A stretch of DNA of 64,000 nucleotides from Plantago ovata. Taxonomy: Eukaryota; Streptophyta; Magnoliopsida; Lamiales; Plantaginaceae. Below the pieces are notes generated by a model. The model saw nothing but the letters and a program-made list of their open reading frames with translations, had not been told where the DNA came from and did no database searches. Made by a program: the position numbers and the translations under genes. Location: assembly GCA_028274465.1 (NCBI GenBank), contig CM051456.1, positions 5,395,545 through 5,459,544 on the forward strand, in the 5' to 3' direction. Of this stretch, positions 10,402 through 22,391 are shown piece after piece. Position 1 is the stretch's first letter; the number at the start of each line of letters is the position of its first letter.

Positions 10402-12837
10402 TCAGCTCAGCTTCATTATTTTGAGTGTTACTGCTAGACAAGACCTTCCAGATGGGATTTTTATGTGAAAATCCTTTGTAATTAGAAGGAAATTCTCCTT
10501 AGGTGGAAGAGCACATGCCTTTGGTGTGAGCTCCACCACCATTTTTTTCACAGACATTTGGTTGTTTCCATTCCGTGCCTTGAGCTCATATGAGAACTTC
10601 AAATCCGATGTCACAGGTGCCATACAAGTTACCGTGACAAAACTTCCATGTGTCCCCATAAAGCGGTTAAGGATAAAAAGTGTTTCATTGACACTTTCTT
10701 GCAGTACAATTTGTCTCGCATCCTCCTGGATAACGAGACTCATGAACGAGTTCAGAGTGATACGTTTCGCAGAAGATGGATGTTGTTTGGAGAAGTGTAC
10801 ATAGAGGCACCTAGACGGGCCAACATAATGGCAGCAAGGGCACGATACAGGAGGAGCATATTTGCATTCTCTTTGTTCATGATCGAGTTTCTTGAAATTA
10901 CTTAGCTTCTCTGTGCAGCCAAGCTGCTTGTTAATGCATGGCAGTTTGGCAGATTGAACAACCCTTTCAATCACTCTGCAGCGAAGTTTACCAGTTGGCC
11001 TGGCGCAACTAGGGCACTTAGAAATCTTCTGGCAGCAGGAAACACATGCTAAATGGCCCTCATCACACTAGATTAACATTTCAAGAAAAGAACTCAAGAA
11101 TGTCAGATCATCTCTATACCCCAATAAAGTCTAATTTACTTTATAATAATGCATAAACAAGCAGATAAATGTACAACCTTCGACAATTGAGATTAAGCAA
11201 TTCCACCAACACATAGCAATGGCATGCTCGAATTTACCAAAACACCGTAGACCAATTCAGAGCAAAATATCAATTATAGGCATCGAAAAAACAATAATAA
11301 TGAAAATTCAGAATTAGTCTTAAGCACCACAGAGAGGAAAATAGTCAGGTAATCAACCAGTTTTAAGTGTTTCTTATCTTCTCAAGGATAAGATACCAAC
11401 AGACAAATTACAGCATTTCATACCTCTATTAATTAACCAAAAAATGGTAGTACTAATATAGTGTCATGAAGGGATGTTTGTTTACCACCAATCAATTTGA
11501 CTAAATTACTTTTACTACCACTTTGACCACTCTATTCATACATGGAACACCAGAAATGGGATTCGGTTTCTTTTCACAATGTCACAGTTAGGCATGCTGG
11601 AATCTATATATGGATAGATAACTTGCTAGATTCATATACCACACCTGCGATCTTATTATAGACCGAGTAGTTTATTGTACCACCAAGTTTTATCAAAAAA
11701 TTAGCAATGGTGAAGAAATGAGAGGACAGGAATAAACCTGATAGACTGGAGTTGTGAGAGGTTCACAACAGATGGGGCAATCGAGGACATCAAGGTCCTC
11801 CAGGGTTGCCACAGGCTCTTCCTCTTCTTGTGTAGCCTCTGCAGTTCCAAATTCTCTTCGGCTTCTGAGGAGAAAGATAAAAAATACTAGTGTTATCGCA
11901 ATGCAATCAAACAGTCACACGCACACACAACGTGTTTACGCATGCACATAGTTTGTTTATGCAACTTAATTAGGTTGAGGAAAAATATGGGAGTCTTGCT
12001 CACAACCAGGGTTTTAAGACCTCTTAGTCATTCAGTTTGCCATTTTACTCCATGCGTTCCCTCATGTTAGGTATCGAAAATTAATAAAATTATACAGTGC
12101 TATTTCATTATTACCAGTAGTCCAGTGCAAGAAGATTAAAAACAGAAAAGAAAGTTTAGAATGCAAATGCTGCTCAGCTTGAGAACTGAAATACATACTG
12201 GATCTGGACATCAATGTTTCAGATCAAAATTCAGAGAACATTACATACTGAACAAAATCCATGCCAATATGCACATTTTAAAACCTTTATATATGTATTC
12301 AAGAGAGGAATGAAAGATTTATCCAAACCCTGTATCTAAATTTTACAATCTGTACCAAGGAACATATATAAAATTCTTCAAACACTTGAGGATTTGTAAA
12401 TTTTCTAAGCTAGGATCACAGATGAGAAATTAAGATAAAATCTAGCTAATTCTTGTAGTAAGAATCTGGACTAGGCCTGATTGACACCAAAACAATTTCT
12501 AGCACATTTTGGTTTTGTGTGCAATAAAATTCAAGAAAAGATACTACGTAACAAAGTCTGTTACTCAAATTAAACAAACACAGATAGCATAGCACTAGGC
12601 CTAATTGATAGTACTTAGTACTAAAACAAGTAAAACCAGAAGGAGGGTAGAGTAATAATACCTAGAAGTGGAGGCATGTCCAGGAGTGTTCCTTTTGGGC
12701 AGACGTTGTCAAATGGCATCAACTGAGGGCCGTCTGTTCATCGCGAGCCTGGATCTTGGTATAGGTGCCTCAGGTAGAATTGCAACAACCTCGACCACGT
12801 TCTCTGAATCTGACTCGATGAAAACTGACTCGTCCAT
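10402..12837 (-). pseudogene. SINA-like E3 ligase copy D with premature stop in exon 1
   Basis: Three exons mirror gene B: 12662-12837, 11738-11864 and 10402-11067. Together they would give 322 residues, with all RING and SIAH zinc ligands present and correct splice sites. Exon 1 starts MDESVFIESDSENVVEVV, longer than B. At the codon where B has TCA (Ser, in VDAIS) D has TGA, at 12710-12712 (plus-strand TCA). No in-frame ATG lies downstream within exons 1-2, so reinitiation would not restore the RING. A single C-to-G change thus inactivates an otherwise clean gene, unless the stop is read through, is polymorphic or is a sequencing error. Upstream and intron sequence are very close to B, so the two are recent duplicates. 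Confidence 0.8.
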
Positions 12838-14185
12838 GTCTTGAAAAAAACAAGATTTTGGAGAATGAAATGTGGTTGACAAACCCAGTACTTATAGTAA
12901 TAAGCGAGTGCGAGTAGTAGTAACTAAATTAGTGATATTGTACTACTAATGGAGTGGAGGAGTATAGAAGAAGAATTGTAATTTGTAACTAGAAATGATG
13001 ATATCATAACCTCCAACAGTTGTTTGACTTAATTCATCACATCACGGGATCAGAATACTACTACAGGCTTTCCCGTGGCTCGAGGGATGCATCAAATCAA
13101 ACACTTATTGCAACTCTCTCCACACAAGCTACAATAACAATCTTCTTTTTCCATTTACAACTCTATTGACCGATTTACTAATCAATCAATTGATACCAAA
13201 CCATTTAAACAAGTATCACCCAATAAACATGTTCTTACTCTTATACTTGTGCGAACTGCGAAGCCAGACATCATTATTAATCTCTATGTCTTATTTAGTT
13301 AAGTTTAAGACAATTGTCTTTCTGTATAATTCAAGATTAAATGAAAATTAAAACAAGTTACTCAAACAAATCAGAAGCCGGGACGGTGGAATTACTATAC
13401 ACCTATCAAAGCCTCCAATCATGTAAAAGTTCAAATGTCTACTAGCCCCACGTACTCACACATGACACATATTCAATCTACAACTATTTTCTAACTCCGA
13501 CATGCCACAAGCAATATATAATAGTACATGAAGCACTTATACTAATGCAAATATTAATACGATATGAATAAGAAAAACAATAAATGTAAAAATATCAAAA
13601 TATAAATACGTTAAAAATAATGCTAAAAAAAATGTTAAAAATAATACTAAAAAAAATACATTTTTATTTATGTATTTACTTTACTAAAAATATTAAAATC
13701 ACGATTGTTTGCATATTTAATGGTCAGTTAATTTTATTTATTAATTTAATAACCCAAAATAATATATCAAAGTGTCCAAGCCCACTAATTGGTTGGTTGT
13801 TACTAGTTTAAACACCAAACAAAGTTGTAACTAATTAAAATCAAAGCAAGCAAACTAATAAAAATAAAAAAAAAAGGAATAGTTACAAAATACAAATGTT
13901 TGCCGTATGCACACGTATTTGTGCGCCATACGTGCCCCCTCGAAATACGTTGGTCTCGAACCGGTGCGCATGCATCATCTTGGGTGTTTATTGAATTTTC
14001 CGGGTAGAATTAGTATATTACCCGGGTAGATTATATATTAGTACATGCATGCATCGATCATCACGAGAATTAATCTTAAATTTTCCGGGCCGAGTAAATG
14101 ATTGGATTTTTATTTTGGTGATGATATTTAATTATCTTTTGTGAAAGTTGTGGGTTTGTATTAAATTCTTATAAAATTGTATTTC
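12838..14185. other. Intergenic region upstream of gene D
   Basis: The first part (to about 13155) is the upstream block shared with gene B. From there to 14185 I find no coding region or recognisable element, only AT-rich sequence with short oligo-A tracts. Confidence 0.5.
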
Positions 14186-14461
14186 TTCCATCTTCCTTTC
14201 ATCAAGTTTTACATTTTTATATTCGGTTAACTTCTTTTTTATGTTTGTTTGACATCATATTAATTTTAAATCATACTGAAAACGTAGTTACGGAGTTATA
14301 TTGTAAAAATATGATTATTATATTGTTACAACATAATTCTGTATAATTTCACAATATAACTCTGTAATTTACGTTTTTTGTATGATTAACATTAATATGA
14401 GGTTAATTGAGAAAAAAATTTCAAATAAATGAAAATGAGAAGTTTAATGAAAGATGGAGCA
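14186..14461. repeat. Foldback MITE-like element
   Basis: The left arm (CTTCCATCTTCCTTTCATCAAG... then CATATTAATTTTAAATCATAC, GAGTTATATTGTAAAAATAT) reappears as an imperfect reverse complement in the right arm (ACTTGCTCCATCTTTCATTAAAC... read on the minus strand). The element is therefore nearly one large hairpin of about 275 bp. No clear target duplication was found, and no coding capacity. Confidence 0.6.
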
Positions 14462-15253
14462 AGTCTTTGGTATTTGGCATTAAACTTCTGATTTTCATAG
14501 CTCTAAATATAGAGATGATGTAAGAATATTCTAGAACTAGAAGTGCAAGGATGTATGAAAATTTTATTTTAATTTTAGTTTAAGTACAGATTTTTGCAAA
14601 ATTCAAATAGCACTCGATCTTTTATTTTCAAAATGCCAAAGCTAACAATATGATTTTGGGAGTTTAAAATTGAAAATCATGAGCAGCCGTTTGTCCTGAA
14701 GATCTCTCTTCAACATTAAATCCAAATTGACAGTATGATTTTCTTGTCTAATTCTTGTTTCTCGAAGTGAAAAGGTCACTGGTATACTAAAGCCTAGAAG
14801 TCACACCGGCAGTTATGGGCATGCTGCCAAGAAGGAGTCCCATATTACAAAGGTTTTTAGACAATAGAGCTAAGAATGTAAGTCAGACATGTTCCAACTG
14901 AATAAACACTGAGCTGATCAATCACGAGATCAATGGAGTGATAATAAACAAGTTATAATCAGAGTCTGTTGGAAAGAGGTGATGCCAACATGAAATCCTT
15001 ATCAAAAGCTTGTCATGACATTATATTTCAGGCAACTTAAGACAGGAAGCAGAACTAATGACTACAGATTCTACTCAACCATCTAAATTAAAGTGATACC
15101 CAACAAAAGATTAAGTATACCATAGAAGTAGAACCAACCATACTCTATGTCAACCATGGCCAAAGTTGATGAATCAAAAGACTGAACTCCTTGTCAAGGT
15201 ACATAATGACCTGAGCATACCTCTTGGAATAAGCCTCTTGTTCTTCTCCCTAA
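14462..15253. other. Intergenic, 3' side of the coiled-coil gene
   Basis: No gene or repeat recognised. The last few hundred bases probably hold the 3'UTR of the minus-strand gene that ends at 15254. Confidence 0.4.
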
Positions 15254-16712
15254 CTATTTGGCAACCCACTCAAACTTTTCGACAGTGATATGAAAGAACT
15301 CTGAATAGGCAAGTATACTCCCCCAAACGAGAATGGTCTCCTCCCAGTTGGCAAAAATCTTCTTCCAACTCACAACAGTTTCCAACCAGTTGGCATATGC
15401 ATTTTCAGAATTAGCAACCTGCTTCTCCCAACTGGCAACAATATCCTTCCACTCGGCAACCTGCTTCTCCCAATTGGCAATTTTCTCCTCCATCTTTACA
15501 AAATCAGCCTGCTTAAACAAATTGGCAAACCTATCCTTCCAACAGGCAAGCAGCTTCTTTGAATTGGTAACCATATTCTCCCAATTGGCAACCATCTCCT
15601 GCCAATTGGCAACCATATTCCCACAGATAAACAGTGACCAGTGTTTCCAATAAGTACTTTCCAACTTACTTATCAGCAGATCCCTATCTTCGGAGTCTTT
15701 ACCGGAGGACTCCTCAAGGGAATTGAGATCCCTCACCAGTTTATGTAGTACCTTTGAGTCCTTGCAAGAAGAATCCTCCAAGGCCTTAAATTCAGCCACC
15801 TTCTTCTTCAATGTTTCAATCACTAGATCCTTCTCTTCACATCGGACATTAAGCTCTTTTATTACCTTTGAGTCTTTGCGAGAAGAATCCTCCATTTCAG
15901 CCACCTTCATCTTCAATGTTTCAATCACTAGATCCTTCTCTTCACATCGGACATTAAGCTCTTCTATTACCTTTGAGTCTTTGTGAGAAGAGTCCTCCAA
16001 GGCCTTAAATTCAGCCATCTTCTTCTTTAATGTTTCAGTCACTAGATCCTTCTCTTCATATCGGACATTCAGCTCCTGCATAACCTGGGATTCTTTGCGA
16101 GAAGAATCCAGTGCCTTGAGATCATCCCCCATAAAAGAGTTACAAAGAAACGACTCAACCTCCAGCAAACAAGCTTGGGTCTTGCTGTACTTCAGTTTGA
16201 ATTCATCGATTTTCCGTGCACCACGCTCGACCATCAAATGTAAAGCACATGCTCTATGAGAATTCTGCAATCAAAACACTTTTTTTTAATCAATCATGTA
16301 AACAAGACACTGAAGTTTACAGGAAAGATCAGTTCAATTACCTTCACTGTATCATGCATAATATCCTGAATCAAACACTGAGGATCAACCTTCATTAATT
16401 CCCCAATGTCGGACTGGCTCAAAATAGACACTGCATTTCTCCAACTCACACCTCCAGCTTCACTCTGAAAATAACTAAAATCACTAGCATTTTCCCCCTC
16501 TAATACAATAGGGACTGATGGCATCGGGCTTGACGTAGGAGGACTAAAGATAGAATCATGAATAGCACCACTAGGGCAGCAGAATGCAGGAGGTATAGCA
16601 ACCTCATGTAGCTTTTGCCTCTTGTATTCCCTGGATAACTCTTCAGGAACGCGAGGATCTTCACGTTTATCTTGGCTGCCAGTCCTTACCCGCAAGGGAG
16701 GAGGGTATTGGT
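15254..16712 (-). CDS. Uncharacterised coiled-coil protein with tryptophan heptad repeat
   Basis: Two exons are clear: 16342-16712 (acceptor ACGCAG, donor GTGAAG/GTAATT) and 15254-16264 (acceptor ATTGCAG), joined in phase 0. I do not recognise the function. The N-terminal exon is polar and low complexity up to a short ordered part ending DIGELMKVDPQCLIQD. The large exon starts NSHRACALHLMVERGARK. It then has three tandem repeats of about 35-39 residues built on ELNVRCEEKDLVIETLKKK (15750-16085), a predicted coiled coil. After that comes a stretch where Trp recurs every seven residues, often as ANW (about 15305-15604). The start is unresolved: a 20-codon exon 17162-17221 beginning MLNKSS has a donor but does not join in frame to the acceptor at 16712. 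It may derive from a transposon-associated coding sequence, but this is a guess. Confidence 0.65.
15750..16085 (-). repeat. Three tandem 105-117-bp coding repeats
   Basis: Units at about 15750-15866, 15867-15970 and 15971-16084 share blocks such as AATGTTTCAATCACTAGATC and CTTCTCTTCACATCGGACAT on the plus strand. The middle unit lacks the 12 bases encoding FKAL. A partial fourth unit follows at 16085-16120. Units keep the reading frame. Confidence 0.85.
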
Positions 16713-17787
16713 CTGCGTTTGAATTCGAGTTTTTGTTTGTACAAAAAAAAATGTAAATAATCTTCACATAGCCAAAATAAAAATGCAAGAAAACTGAACA
16801 GAGGAAGAAGAAAAACTTAGACGGTGAGTAAGTATATAGTAAAAGATTAAAAGCTGAGTGTTGCAAGTTGCAAACAAGTTCTCAAGTGTTTATTCATTTA
16901 CATCACATAAATTGGTCCTTATTATATATGCTCTTTAATTATGTAGCAGAACAGAACACTCATAACAATGGATGTACTTGCACATTATTTAAAAACATGG
17001 GGAGTCACAATGCCATGTGAGTATATAAAATACTACAAAATACTACAGTAGCTACTAGTATCAAAATTCAGATTAGTCTAACATAGAATTCAAGAGCAAA
17101 ACAAAACAAATTGGAAACTTGAGAGACAAAACCCTAGTTGAAAAGGGGTTTAAATAAAAACCTCAAGTGGTTGTTGATAAAGCAGGTCGTCAGTGGTGGT
17201 GGTGGAAGACTTGTTGAGCATATTGCGAACACCACCAGCTGTTAAATCATCACCTTTTGGAGAAGAAGAGTCTTCAATGGCTCTAGCAGAAGAACCTTTT
17301 TTGCCTCATTAGGGTCAACCACCTGCTCAATGAAGAAAAACTGACATGAAAAAGGAAATTGAAAAACAAAATTACCGAAAGAGAGAGAAACAAGAGGCCA
17401 ATAAAACTGTACAAGAATCCATTGAAAGTAATAGCAGCAATGGAATTCAATTTTGTGGCAAATGTATGTACTCATTCGAGTAGAGACAATGATGAAAATG
17501 AAGCAAGTTTTTGGGGTTGAGCTAACCTTGGGTGGGAGTAGTGTTTCTTGTTCTCAACTTAAAATCACAAATGTGATTTAGAAATATATTTAATGAGAGG
17601 TCAACTTTATGATTGTGTTGTATTCAACTTTGTTTATTTTTTGCTTGAGGTCATCGGTGCATACGTGCGATTTAAATTTAAATCAACAATTATCTACCAA
17701 ACTAAACTTCTTTTTATCTGTAAAAAATTGAATATTGTATTAATTTTGGGTAAATCTCAACTTTGTTTTTAAAAAAATTTTATACTA
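16713..17787. other. 5' region of the coiled-coil gene
   Basis: It contains the candidate first coding exon 17162-17221 and an upstream open stretch (17162-17318) after an acceptor-like TTGAGCAG. In the frame of MLNKSS the upstream part is closed by TAA TGA, so it would be 5'UTR. No other gene is seen. Confidence 0.35.
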
Positions 17788-18053
17788 CTCCATCCATAAT
17801 CCATTCCACTAGAAGTGTCATAATTTGACTTTTTTCGGACAATAACTTTCAGCTTTGACTTCCGATTACACTTAAACTATGATGATAAAGTATTGATCGA
17901 AATTATATTATGAAAATTTAGGCTCTATATTTTCATAATATAATTTCGTTAAATACTTTATCATTATTATAGTTTAACATAATTGATAGTCAAAGTTAAA
18001 AATTGTTGACAGAAAAAAGTCAAACTATGACACTTCTGGTGGAATTGAGGGAG
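17788..18053. mobile_element. Stowaway-type MITE, copy 1
   Basis: 266 bp flanked by TA on each side (17786-17787 and 18054-18055). Terminal inverted repeats: the left end CTCCATCCATAATCCATTCC pairs with the right end GGAATTGAGGGAG. The inner arms AGAAGTGTCATAATTTGAC and GTCAAACTATGACACTTCT are near-perfect complements. The centre is a second palindrome (AATTATATTATGAAAAT...). No coding capacity. Confidence 0.88.
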
Positions 18054-18055
18054 TA

Positions 18056-19016
18056 ATACATTATAGATAGGTCGGGTATGTGCAAAGCAGACCCTGAGGT
18101 GTTGTTATGGGAGTCGAGTTTTATCGAGTACTCAGCTTGACTCGTTAAGATTCAAGCTCGGCTTGCTCGATAAACTTTTCGAGTCAAGCTCGATTCTAAA
18201 TTTATGTTTGTTTTGTTAACGATGTATCTCGGTTCAATAAATACTCGGTTCAACTCGTCATGCCTTCATAACCTTTAATAAGCTACCTTTTCAAACTCAT
18301 TAGCCCATCATTGTTTATTCTCACACTCTATTTATTTTTTATTCATCCTATCTCATACTTTAACTAGAGCAGTAATTGATATTGAGGTCCGATCTTTTGA
18401 GTTGGCTTGGTTACTCATGAACTGAACCACACATATTTTGATTGAACGATCTTGTCCACTCCACAATTAATGGGACGGAATCCACACGAATTTAGAGTTT
18501 TACATTACCATTTAATCCATTCCAACGGCGTAAGGCACAATACAATATACCGCGACCGGAGATATAGTAGTGCTCGTGGTTGCATTCTTTCTGAACCAGT
18601 ATTGCTCGTGCTTGCACCACCAACTGATCAATAGAATGCAACAGGAGTAAGAATTTTGGATGACTCGTCATGCGGTGATCATGCTACTTGTTTTTGTATC
18701 TCTTCAATATTAAACCCATCAAAGCTTTAATAAATATATAAGTGCATGTGCATCACTACAGATTTTGCTCTAAAGTCTAAACTGTTATGGCCATATGGCC
18801 CATATGATCATATATGTTTAAAGTCACCGTAAACTAGTGATCAGTCTACAGAACCATTCAGAATGTAACTGGACAAAATAACGATTACACACCAGTACTA
18901 CATATCTAATTAAAATACTTAACATCTCACATTGTTCACCCATAATAACACAACACCATAGATGTCAAGTTGTAGGACAAAGCGTCCAGTAACTACGTCT
19001 TACCACATTCCTAGCA
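18056..19016. other. Intergenic, degraded transposon sequence
   Basis: 18110-18270 is rich in CTCG/GAGC motifs (GCTCGGCTTGCTCG, TTTTCGAGTCAAGCTCG), typical of old hAT-type miniature elements. From about 18830 the sequence is the duplicated 3' flank of the SINA family. No gene is seen. Confidence 0.45.
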
Positions 19017-21440
19017 TCAGCTCAGCTTCTTTATTTTGAGTGATACTGTTAGACAAGACCTTCCAAATGGGATTTTTCTGTGAAAATCCTTTGTAATTAG
19101 AAGAAAATTCTCCTTAGGTGGAAGAGCACTCGCGTTTTGACTGAACTCCACCAAATTTTTCAGACAGATTTGGTTTTTTCCAGACCCTGCCATAAGCTCA
19201 TATGAGAACTTCAAACCCGGCGTTACAAGTCCCACACAAGTTACCGTGACCAAACTTCCATGTGGAACTATGAAATGGTTCAGGACAAAAAGTGTTTCGT
19301 AGACACTTTCTTGCAGTACAATTTGTGTCACATCCTTATCGACAGTGAGTTGAACGAACAAGTTCAAAGTGATAGGTTTAGCAGAAGATGGGTGTTGTTT
19401 GGCAAAGTGTGCATAGAGTTGCTTAGACGTGCCAACATACTGGCAACAAGGACATGATACAGGAGCATATATGCATTTGTTTTGTTCATGATCAAGTTTC
19501 ATGGCATGACTTAGCTTCTCTGGGCAACCATGCTGCCTGTTAACGCAGGGTACAGGAGCATATTTGCAGTCTTTTTGTTCATGATTGAGTTTCCAGGAAT
19601 AACATACCTTCTCTGTGCAGCCATGCTGCTTGTTAACGCACGACATTCTGGCAGATTGAACAATCCTTTCAATCGCTCTGCAGCGAGCACCAATTACCTG
19701 GGTGCAGCTAGGGCAGCTAGTAATCTTCTTGCAGCAGGAATCACATGCTAAATGGCCCTCGTTGCACTAGATTAACATTTCCATAAAATAAATCAAGAAT
19801 GTCAGATCACCTTTATATTGCAATGAAGTCTCAAATCAACCAAAAGACAACATTAATCAACCGAACTGTGACATGATCCAGAGTACAAATTTTGGAAATT
19901 TGCTATAAATTCATTTGCGATTGGAGAAAAACTTTCCAACAGAGTCTTAAGCCCCTCACAGAAGAAACATAGTCAGGTTATTAATTAGTTTTAAGTAGTC
20001 ATTCTTTTAGACCTCCAGATAATATACAAACAAACAAATTATACCTTTTCATCGCCTTCTTATCTCTATCGGCAAAAAATTGTAGTAATAAATAAGAGAA
20101 GTGGAATGAACCTGATAGACAGGAGGGCGAAGAGGTTCAAAGCAGATGGGGCAATCGAGGGCCTCAAGGTCATCCAAGGTTGCCAAAGTCTCTTCACCTT
20201 CTTGTTTAACTTTAACCTCTGCATTTCCAAATTCTCTTCTGCGTCTGAGGAGATGATAGCAAAGTTGTTATTGCAATGCAACCAAACACACACACGCACA
20301 TACAAATGATGTTTATGCAGAGTGTTTCTTATGCAACTTAGATAGCAAGAAATGAGGGCCTCTCTCGTGGATTCCCACTTCCCACCAGGCTGGTTGTAAG
20401 ACTTCCGGCCAATGATTTTGCCATTTTACTTAACCCGTTCGCTTATATTGGGTATTTAAAACTACTTACATCAGTAGTATTTCGATCATTATTACAAGTA
20501 GTCCAGTAGAAGAATATTAAGAATTGAAGATCAATGCAAATGCTGTTTAGCTTGAGAACTGCATCATGGCAATATAAACAACTTAAGTAACATTTTCCAA
20601 CACATTCAAATACATGATCAGAGCTAGGATAGAAAGATATACCCGGGCACTTAAACATGAGTACTGATAGGAAAGCATGTACAATTAATCTATAACTAAC
20701 TGTTCTAAACAGGACTAATTTCCTTGTCCATTCTGCTAAAAAGTAATCAGTGTGTTCGACTACAATCTAAAAATTCACGAAACATACCATATAGCGTTAT
20801 TGCAGTGCAAGCAAACAGTCGCACACATTTTGCTATTTTACTTTACGCATATATTCACTCATGTTGGGCATCAAAAACTACTTTATGTACTAGTAGTAGT
20901 ATTTTCAGTACAAGAATATGAAAAGGTGAAAAACTAGATAAATTTTAGAATGCAATGCTGCTTAGCTTGAGTTTTGTTTCGAAATTCAGAAAAGATTACA
21001 GACTGAATCATTTCTCAATAGGCACTTAAATCTGTACCAAGAAACATAAAATTCTTCAAACTTTTCACTTTTGAGCTAGGTTCACAAGCAAGATATTAAC
21101 ACAATTTTTTTGTAAAAAATCCGTATTTAGAAACACAAACATTGTCCTACACATTATAGTTAGTGAGTGACTGGGTGCCATAGAATTAAAAAATAAATAT
21201 ATAAATAAAAGATAACAAATCTGTAGCAAGAAACATATAGTAATAAGGATGGAGCGAGAGATAGTAGTAATACTGAGAAGTGGAGGCTTGTGTTTCAACT
21301 GACGGCCGTTTGACTGTCCCGAGCAGACTTAGCTCCTCCTCCTTGTCGATGTCAGAATCCGAGTAAAGCTCCTCCTCCTCGTCGATGTCAGAATCTGAGT
21401 CCTCCAGAAGTTGTTCTATAGGAATTGGAGTACTCATCAT
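19017..21440 (-). CDS. SINA-like RING E3 ubiquitin ligase with duplicated zinc finger (gene E)
   Basis: Three exons, 21274-21440, 20112-20244 and 19017-19766, encode 349 residues in unbroken phase (2, then 0). The start MMSTPIPIEQ precedes an acidic segment with two SDSDID-EEE repeats. Exon 2 carries RING part one (LDCPICFEPL). Exon 3 carries part two (CNEGHLACDSCC, SCPSC), then two consecutive C-x6-C-x11-H-x4-C fingers (CVNKQHGC...C and CVNRQHGC...C, 31-residue spacing), the CPCC...HFAKQH finger and the TRAF-like domain. Usual SINA-like proteins have one such finger at this place, so the DNA of about 93 bp was duplicated in frame. Copy C shares the duplication. The extra finger may alter E2 or substrate binding; this is inference. 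All zinc ligands seem intact and this copy is probably functional. Confidence 0.87.
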
Positions 21441-21930
21441 ATATAACTACTCAAACAAAATGTCTGCTCTTCTCTAATTCACTTGACACTATTTTGGATG
21501 GAGAAAATGAGCAGAGATAAATTAGGTAGTGAACACTGGACAGTTAACTCCCCCAGCTGCCCTGTCTTGAGGTAGTTGAGATAACTTAAATGGAGTAATG
21601 AATGTTATACTATTAGTCTATTACTAGATCAATCCAAGTGCACATTACAAAATTTCGGGTCCAAAATAGTTTAAAACCTAGTTCATTTTTATTATCATTT
21701 AAAAGTTATCCAATCCACACAAGTACGTTTTATAAATTTCGGGTCAAACAAGTCCAAATACATCTTTGACCAAACAAAGAAAGAAAAGTCATTACAACTT
21801 AAGAGAACAAACACAAAAGCTTGCTAGCTAAGTTCATCACAATGACACAAACACAAAATATTCCACTTTCCCTTTAGAGAAGCCCCTGGATGGCTGGATC
21901 TGTAGATCGATGGCATCCAACAACCTTCAG
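21441..21930. other. Upstream region of gene E and spacer
   Basis: Probable promoter of gene E. No TATA box could be chosen with confidence, and no other feature is seen. Confidence 0.35.
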
Positions 21931-22391
21931 CTAGGTATGTGGTCTTCGTACAATGAGTTCCATCTTTTGCATCTCATCAAATGCGAAGCTATAATCACAA
22001 AAGTTACCAGAAACAACATACATCCAACTACTTTCAGACATGGCATGGCCTGTTTGTATTAAACCAAGTCGGTTTCCTAATGATAAGTTCCTGCTTCTGC
22101 TTCTCAACGGCTGCAAAACTACCGTCACAGAAATTACTTGGAACGAGAAAAAAATTATTCTTAGGAGGCTGCGTAATCAGCTTTGGTGTGAGATCCACCA
22201 AGGTTTTCAAACTGATTGATCTCTCGCCTGCTCTTGCAGTGAGCTCATATGAGAACTCCATTTCTGATGAAATTGGCACTATGCAAGTGACATTAAATAA
22301 ACTTTCAAGAGGGTCAGAGAAACGGTTTAGGACAAAGAGTATACCTTCTCTTTTTTCCCGAAGAAAAATTACAACAGTCGTCTTGCAGTAA
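21931..22391 (-). pseudogene. Stray SINA-like substrate-binding domain fragments
   Basis: Read on the minus strand, 22034-22391 encodes a TRAF-like C-terminal part: VIFLREKREGILFVLNRF, then MEFSYELTARAGERSISL, then LITQPPKNNFFLVPSNFC. It has no RING or zinc finger. After its end a second copy of the last element follows: YVVSGNFCDYSFAFDEMQ parallels FLVPSNFCDGSFAAVEKQ, and ends ...IVRRPHT and stop at 21931. So two tandem pieces of C-terminal coding sequence lie directly downstream of another damaged copy. They are not a gene on their own. They differ from both A-E and G, so they preserve a third branch of the family. Confidence 0.7.

Noticed and set aside
15333-15653. 106-codon plus-strand frame with FSQLAT repeats
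   Set aside because: It is the exact antisense of the Trp heptad repeat; its regularity is inherited from the 21-bp periodicity.
16294-16866. 190-codon ORF starting MQHSAF as the first exon of the coiled-coil gene
   Set aside because: Its N-terminal part is a Phe/Tyr-rich translation of T-rich intron sequence, and it runs past the donor at 16342.
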